Assembly: GCA_004764695.1 (NCBI GenBank)
Contig: SMSO01000037.1
Location: 108,247 to 172,246 of the forward strand
DNA: 64,000 bases
Direction: 5' to 3'
Source of the DNA: Schizochytrium sp. TIO01
Lineage: Eukaryota > Sar > Bigyra > Thraustochytrida > Thraustochytriidae
The position numbers and the translations under genes are program-made. Position 1 is the first letter of the stretch. Each line of letters opens with the position of its first letter. A model generated the notes under the pieces. The model was not told where the DNA came from and made no database searches. It saw only the letters and a list, made by a program, of their open reading frames with translations. Positions 59,010 through 64,000 of the stretch are shown here, one piece after another.

Positions 59010-61385
59010 ATGGATAGCTTTCTTAATGTCTTCAAGCGACTCACGCAGTCAACAACTTATGATCGATGGCAACCCTCATTCACCAAGCTTGTACAGCAGG
59101 TCTGCACGCGTAATGGAGGTCCACGCAACCCACAAGGCCTTGCAGTTCACGAACGTATTGCCCTTCTACGGAAACTTGATCCCTTCATCAAACAGCCCTG
59201 CTTTGTGAACACAGACGAAAATGAAATGCTGCAGGCCAAAACTGATCTTCTCATGCTGTGGGAGTATCTTTTAGAGTTTGTTGTGGTCATGAGCAAAACC
59301 TCGGTGAAGGATCTTGGTTATTCTCTGATTGTCCAACTCATGCAACGTGAGGAATTCGCACTCAAACGCCTGGGGTTTGGTCCGAACTCAGCCACTCCTC
59401 ATTGCTCCCAAGCGCACCTCCGCCTTGCTGAAAAGTACAAAGCCTTGCTTGTTCAAACCTATATGCTTGTTATGAAGTCCATGACAAACAAGGGCAAATA
59501 CGCGGAGATCATTCACTTCAGTGCCCAAACCCTTGTGGTCTTTTTCTTTCGTCTTCCTCTCGTAGGAGGGAGTATTGTCGATGCACTCGAGCGAAAAGCT
59601 GCTCTACAAAGGGAAGGCAAGGACCCGGATGAGCTTCGGCTTGTCAAACAATTCACACCAATAGTAGATGCTAGCTCAAGCCAAGGCGCTGATGCGACGG
59701 AAACCAAGGAGGAGGATCCAGCTGCTACCATAAATGAGTTAGGAGTGAGGTTAGAGAGTAATGAAGGAGGGGAAGAGCTCCTCCTTGAAGCTTCAGGGGA
59801 GAATAGTAACGCAGAAACATCAGCATCTGGAAGGGAGAAACTTTCCAAAAGCAAGGAAAGTAACGGAGGCGATGCAGGTGCCTCGGCCACGGCCACGGAG
59901 TCCTCTTTCGTGGAGGCCCAAGCTGTAGCAAACCAATCTGACGCAGTGGGTGCTGAAACAGCTGCCCAACTGGATGACATCGTTCGCAATAAAAACAAAC
60001 GTGCTGCCATGGCTGCTGCTGCGGCTGCTGCTAAGGAGAGCACTACAGGTGCCTTCATCATGGAGAATCCCGATCTTTACATGTGGAACTATTTTAATTC
60101 AGAAGAGGAAGCCCGAGCTTTGATGCGTGTTCTCACCTCAGAAAATGCTTGCCTTTCTTGGCTGGCTACAAAAGAAACCTTTTTTCTGACTTTTGTGGAA
60201 ATGTACATTGTGCACGTAGAGACAGTTGCAAGCCATCCAATTGAATGGGAAGTCGTTCCGGCATACCACCTCATTCTTGATTGTTTTTGGCCTCTTTTGA
60301 GGTCATCTATGTGGTGGGATGGAATTTGTAAGCGCAGAGTGGGTGATGGCGACGGGTGGGTCACGTCGCTACCTGCCTATATGCGAGTGAAGCGTTCGGC
60401 ACTTGCCCTGTTGAGTAACAAAAGTCTGGTCAACCCTTTTATTAAGCTTACTTTTATGTGCTGCAATGCTCATTCTTTACTGAGCGTCGATAGCTGCGTG
60501 GAGCATCTCAACCTCTGGTTTTCTACCGTGGCATACGCAACTACCGCGCGAGAAGGCATCTCCAATCACAACCAAAATAGCAAGAACACGCCACCAAAGC
60601 AACGATTGGTGGATGACAACGTTAAAGATGGAGGCAATCTTTCAGAAAAACAAAATGACGATACACCTCGTTTGCCGTCCCTTCCTGCTAACTTTGATTA
60701 TGAAGGGTACTGGTTTGGTATCAGCAAGCTCCTTGAGTCAGACTTGTTTCAGGTGTTGCTCAAGGTTCTGAGTCTCCTGTACAATACTTTTCACCTATTT
60801 CGTGGTCAAATGCGCGTGAAGTTTGTCAATGACCTCATGCACAACTGCTTTTTTTCCTTATTTTTACATTGGTCAGCGGAGGTGCGAACATACTTTCAAC
60901 TCACACTCGTTTACAAGGTTTTGCGAGCAGACAGGCGCAATTTACCGTGCTTCACAGATGCCATTGTCATTGAGGAGTACGGCGAATCCCAGGATCCACC
61001 AATTTCATTACGACCCCCACAAAAGCGATTTACCTTTGGCGAACCTTCCAGAAACGGAGAAAGTGCAGCTGTCCCACCTGCCGTATATAGTGGTGAATCA
61101 TCGTTCGAGAGGAGGATGGCCATCTTTGATGATTCTAGTGTCACTGACAATGAGGAACTGCTTATTGATATTATGCACTGCTCTAAGATTGACTCTTATG
61201 TGCGCATGTGTTTGGATAAGGACCCTACAATCCCAGAGGAAAGGCGGCCTTACATTGATGCCTCACTTCGGCAGTATGCTAGCCTCTTGAAGCAATACTA
61301 CAAAGGCGTAAGTTCGGATTCCTCCGATTCACTGCCACTCTTAGCTCATCGAATGGTGTATAGTGATTCGAACCCCTATATGTAA
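59010..61385 (+). CDS. Large helical protein, family not recognised
   Basis: The 791-residue product begins at an ATG in ideal context (GCCACCATGG). It is helix-rich, with conserved-looking blocks MDSFLNVFKRLTQSTTYDRW, LLMLWEYLLEFVVVMSKTS, YAEIIHFSAQTLVVFFFRLP, ENPDLYMWNYFNSEEEARAL, WLATKETFFLTFVEMYIVHV, IEWEVVPAYHLILDCFWPLL and LLKVLSLLYNTFHLFRGQMR. A disordered Ala/Ser/Glu-rich insert (about 220-345, with poly-Ala) separates two helical halves. The aromatic-rich, evenly spaced helices suggest an armadillo-like solenoid or a peripheral membrane protein. A fungal/oomycete DUF1765 (UPF0592)-type relation crossed my mind but is unverified. No catalytic motif, signal peptide or clear transmembrane anchor was seen. 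It is tail to tail with CFAP57, 365 bp apart. Confidence 0.85.
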   Translation: MDSFLNVFKRLTQSTTYDRWQPSFTKLVQQVCTRNGGPRNPQGLAVHERIALLRKLDPFIKQPCFVNTDENEMLQAKTDLLMLWEYLLEFVVVMSKTSVKDLGYSLIVQLMQREEFALKRLGFGPNSATPHCSQAHLRLAEKYKALLVQTYMLVMKSMTNKGKYAEIIHFSAQTLVVFFFRLPLVGGSIVDALERKAALQREGKDPDELRLVKQFTPIVDASSSQGADATETKEEDPAATINELGVRLESNEGGEELLLEASGENSNAETSASGREKLSKSKESNGGDAGASATATESSFVEAQAVANQSDAVGAETAAQLDDIVRNKNKRAAMAAAAAAAKESTTGAFIMENPDLYMWNYFNSEEEARALMRVLTSENACLSWLATKETFFLTFVEMYIVHVETVASHPIEWEVVPAYHLILDCFWPLLRSSMWWDGICKRRVGDGDGWVTSLPAYMRVKRSALALLSNKSLVNPFIKLTFMCCNAHSLLSVDSCVEHLNLWFSTVAYATTAREGISNHNQNSKNTPPKQRLVDDNVKDGGNLSEKQNDDTPRLPSLPANFDYEGYWFGISKLLESDLFQVLLKVLSLLYNTFHLFRGQMRVKFVNDLMHNCFFSLFLHWSAEVRTYFQLTLVYKVLRADRRNLPCFTDAIVIEEYGESQDPPISLRPPQKRFTFGEPSRNGESAAVPPAVYSGESSFERRMAIFDDSSVTDNEELLIDIMHCSKIDSYVRMCLDKDPTIPEERRPYIDASLRQYASLLKQYYKGVSSDSSDSLPLLAHRMVYSDSNPYM

Positions 61386-61750
61386 GCCGAATATTTCACA
61401 CAGCCCTCCCCCCTTCATTTCTTTGGCGTTTGCTATGAACTCCCAATCTCTTTTATGAGGAAGGATCAAAACTTAGCAGCAGATATTTATATATATAACT
61501 ATTCATGGAACTGCAAATTTGAATATAAACAAGTAAAATTGATTACCTGGCTCCAAATTGAGATTCTGTTTGTGTATCCCAAAAGACAAAGTCATCTTTT
61601 ACGATACTTTAATTGCAAACAATTATATGTATTAACTTAATTATTGTAGAAAAAGCCAAACATGATTGGAACCAGGTATACGTTTAAGAAAAGCATTAAA
61701 GTTCTTCATTGTTAGATACACATTTATTGAGTTGAAGTGATGGTGATATA
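61386..61750. other. Short spacer between convergent genes
   Basis: A tail-to-tail, AT-rich spacer of 365 bp; nothing beyond presumed 3' UTRs was seen. Confidence 0.6.
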
Positions 61751-64000
61751 TTACGAATCTAGTGGCTTCAACTTCTCGCGACCTGAGCTTGGCCTCTGCG
61801 TCTGCATCTGATCTTTGAGCTGTTGTAAATACGCCTTCAATCGCCCAATCTCGCTTCGTTGTTCTTCAAGAAGCTGAATCTCCTCAGGTGTTGCGCTCGA
61901 TGCCTCAGCATGAGGTAAATCATCTGTTGCTACAGAATCAAAATTTGGGCTGTTCTGAGAATCAGAAGACTGGTTGCTTCGAGACGTGATTCGGCGGCCC
62001 TGTTTTGCTGCGTTTCCAGGACTACGTTTTTTGCTTCCTACAGTTGGCGCACTCGGTGCAGCACCCCCTGACAAAAAGGAGCTAGTCTCCGGAGCTTCAG
62101 CAGCGCTTTGCATCCGTGTGCTGCGAATTTGCTCACGAAGTTCGCCAATTTCTTTGATGAGACCCATGTTACGCTCCATAATAACCATATTCTCTTCCTT
62201 GTGCTTCTGAACGTCAGTATTGAGCCTGCGTTTAAGTAAATCAGCGCTCTTTTCCAGAAAATCCTTTTGGCGCAAATATTCTCGTTTAATATCGACATCA
62301 ACCGTTTCTGTTTTGACCTCCTCGCTCAGGCTTGCCTGAAACATGGCTTCAACCTTTTCGCGTAGCCGCTCCGGGTGCTGAACATGCCTTGAGCACTCAT
62401 GAAGTGCGCTTTTAAAACGCAGCATTCTAGTTCGTTGATCTGTAAGGCGTTGACGGTTAGACATGATTACCTTTTGCATAGCATCAAGCTTGGATCGCAA
62501 ATCGCCAATCATAACGTCCAGCTCTGCGTTTCGCTTATGATACTGCTCAAGCTCATGATCCATCTCTTTGATTTGCTCCTTCATATCAGCAATTTCATTT
62601 TCTCGAGGTTCGATCTGACGCTTTAGCTCCTTGATCTTGTAATCAAGAACGAACTTGAATTTCTCAAGCTCCTGATTCTTCTTCTTCAAGTCATAGATCT
62701 TCTTTTCTTTGTCACCAATAGTCTCATCACGATCCCGAATTTCGTCTCGCAGACTCTGGATCTCTTTTTCAAGGACTCTGATTTGTGTGAGAAGATCCTT
62801 CTCTTTTGTAAGAATGGATTTAATGTCTTCTCTCTGAAACTCAATGTCCTTGCCAAGAGCTGAAAACTTCTTCTTCATGATGCCATTTTCACCCTTAAAA
62901 CGCAAGGTTGCCTCTCGCTCCGCACCAAGCTTGCTTTCGTACTTTGTCTTCAAAAGTTCAATCTCCTTGTCTATGTCACCCTCAAGCTGCCGCATCGTTT
63001 CGTCAAATTCTCGTTTCAGCTCCTCAACTTCGCTCATAACTTGCATCTTTAGTTCATGGTCCTCCTGGAGCTGTTGATCATAATCAAGAGTGATTTCACT
63101 AATGTACCTTTCGTGACTTTCCACCAACATTTGCTGTTGCTTTTCCCATTGCGTCTTTTGCTGGTCGCGCTCACGGCACAATGATTGATATCGCTCTACT
63201 TCAGCCATAATCTTGGTTTGGTAAGTGGACTCAATCTCTTGCAACTTTTGCTGGTGCAAGTCTTCAACTTGTTTGATCTTGTCTGCGTACTCCATCTCAA
63301 GATCGTTCTTTTCTTCGCGTAAAAGCTCGTAGCGATTTTTGTCTTGCTCAAGCTCATGCGTAAATTTCTCAGTCACCTCCTTGATCTTTTCGTTGTAGTT
63401 CATGTCTTTAAGACGAAGTTGGTATTCATTATGAAGCGTCAGTTCATCGACTTTGCTCTTTAGTTCGATCATGAGAGCATTTTTTTCTTCTAGATCAGAT
63501 TTGGTTACCAAAATCTCCTCTGCATACTGAAGAGACTGTGCGACCATACTGTCAAATGCACCACCAGCAGAAGTTCCAGCAACGCCTCCTCCAGATCGAC
63601 CGTCTTTCTCGCGCACCTCAAATACTTGCAAAGTTCCGTCTTCACCAGCGACGAATAAGAAACGATCTTCCCACGATAGGCGCATACGAGTCACAGGAGC
63701 AGCAAGACTTGGGTATTCACCATAATCTCCTGTCAAAGGAAATTTAAAAGAACGCACGGCACCGGGCCGAGAGGAGTCTGCCGAAGCACCGAACAACATC
63801 CTTTGCGATGTGCTTATGCACAATTGACTCAATGTACTACGACATTCAATCTCTTTCGTCACAACAGAAACTGGAAACTCAACTTCGCGGAGCATTGCAT
63901 CATTGCCCACAGCAAAAACAGCATCACCAGATTTATTGCAGATAGCAGATGTATAGTTGCACCCCTTTTTTACGTACTCACCATCGCGCTTGTTTTCCTT
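61751..64000 (-). CDS. CFAP57: Cilia- and flagella-associated protein 57 (WDR65), C-terminal part
   Basis: CFAP57 is an axonemal protein that helps assemble a subset of inner dynein arms. The frame is open to the window edge, so the N-terminal WD40 repeats lie outside; 749 residues are visible. They start within the last WD40 blades (GEYVKKGCNYTSAICNKSGD, VFAVGNDAMLREVE, MRLSWEDRFLFVAGEDGTLQ). A hinge (GRSGGGVAGTSAGGAFDSMV) follows, then a continuous coiled coil (about 130-620; SDLEEKNALMIELKSKVDEL, LRDEIRDRDETIGDKEKKIY). The tail is Ser/Pro-rich and disordered, with a final short helix (EEIQLLEEQRSEIGRLKAYL). This order and the visible motifs fit CFAP57 closely. Other WD40-coiled-coil ciliary proteins (CFAP43/44) have a different hinge. 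It indicates a flagellated stage. Confidence 0.93.
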   Translation of the reverse strand, partial: KENKRDGEYVKKGCNYTSAICNKSGDAVFAVGNDAMLREVEFPVSVVTKEIECRSTLSQLCISTSQRMLFGASADSSRPGAVRSFKFPLTGDYGEYPSLAAPVTRMRLSWEDRFLFVAGEDGTLQVFEVREKDGRSGGGVAGTSAGGAFDSMVAQSLQYAEEILVTKSDLEEKNALMIELKSKVDELTLHNEYQLRLKDMNYNEKIKEVTEKFTHELEQDKNRYELLREEKNDLEMEYADKIKQVEDLHQQKLQEIESTYQTKIMAEVERYQSLCRERDQQKTQWEKQQQMLVESHERYISEITLDYDQQLQEDHELKMQVMSEVEELKREFDETMRQLEGDIDKEIELLKTKYESKLGAEREATLRFKGENGIMKKKFSALGKDIEFQREDIKSILTKEKDLLTQIRVLEKEIQSLRDEIRDRDETIGDKEKKIYDLKKKNQELEKFKFVLDYKIKELKRQIEPRENEIADMKEQIKEMDHELEQYHKRNAELDVMIGDLRSKLDAMQKVIMSNRQRLTDQRTRMLRFKSALHECSRHVQHPERLREKVEAMFQASLSEEVKTETVDVDIKREYLRQKDFLEKSADLLKRRLNTDVQKHKEENMVIMERNMGLIKEIGELREQIRSTRMQSAAEAPETSSFLSGGAAPSAPTVGSKKRSPGNAAKQGRRITSRSNQSSDSQNSPNFDSVATDDLPHAEASSATPEEIQLLEEQRSEIGRLKAYLQQLKDQMQTQRPSSGREKLKPLDS

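Noticed and set aside
61355-61385. GGGGTTCGAATCAC on the minus strand as a tRNA B box
   Set aside because: Inside the end of a coding sequence, and the flanking bases do not pair as a T stem.
1-64000. Alternative genetic code, CRISPR arrays or bacterial operons
   Set aside because: All three standard stops end clear genes, no spaced direct repeats were found, and gene content and spacing are eukaryotic.

Overview
The window looks like nuclear DNA of a flagellated protist with compact, nearly intron-free genes, most likely a stramenopile of the labyrinthulomycete/thraustochytrid kind (inference). Evidence: clear eukaryotic genes (Rpn8, GCN2-type kinase, dynactin p62, CLEC16A, DHHC palmitoyltransferase, CFAP57); an AP2/ERF-type regulator; very long uninterrupted reading frames (GCN2 about 1503 codons, a TPR protein about 1142 codons); TAA, TAG and TGA all used as stops, so the code is standard; and a ciliary gene, so a motile stage is expected.

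Layout. 1-13 kb: 3' end of an HMG-CoA lyase gene (+), a membrane-anchored sulfotransferase-like gene (-), proteasome subunit Rpn8 (+), an IQ-motif coiled-coil protein (+), an Asn/Asp-rich low-complexity protein (+) and a methylmalonate-semialdehyde-type aldehyde dehydrogenase (-). 14.0-14.4 kb: two identical tRNA-Arg(UCU) genes. 15-27 kb: GCN2-like kinase (-), an EEF1AKMT4-like methyltransferase (+) head to head with it, a Cys-rich zinc-binding-type protein (-) whose frame is broken by a candidate 26-nt intron, and a DHHC enzyme (-). 27-43.5 kb: about 16.6 kb with no convincing protein gene, AT-rich with GC-richer patches, many microsatellites and a striking set of GCACGTGC palindromes. It ends at an AP2-domain transcription factor (43.6 kb, +), whose own promoter carries the same palindrome. 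47-64 kb: CLEC16A (+), a TIR-like/TPR protein (-), dynactin subunit 4 (+), a large unrecognised protein (+) and the 3' part of CFAP57 (-, running off the window).

Themes. Mitochondrial leucine and valine breakdown is represented by HMG-CoA lyase and MMSDH. Translation and stress control is represented by GCN2, the eEF1A methyltransferase and tRNA-Arg. Vesicle, endosome and cytoskeletal functions are represented by CLEC16A, dynactin, the DHHC enzyme and CFAP57. These are not operons. Genes lie in head-to-head or tail-to-tail pairs with 0.4-2.8 kb spacers. A short motif (TAGGTAGTA / TACTACCTA, often as an inverted repeat) recurs in the spacers and is much rarer in coding sequence by eye.

The points most worth a second look are the GCACGTGC array beside the AP2 gene, the TIR-like/TPR architecture at 50.7-54.1 kb, the 26-nt intron or frameshift at 23.6 kb and the TAGGTAGTA family. 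All homology calls were made by reading the sequence, without database searches.
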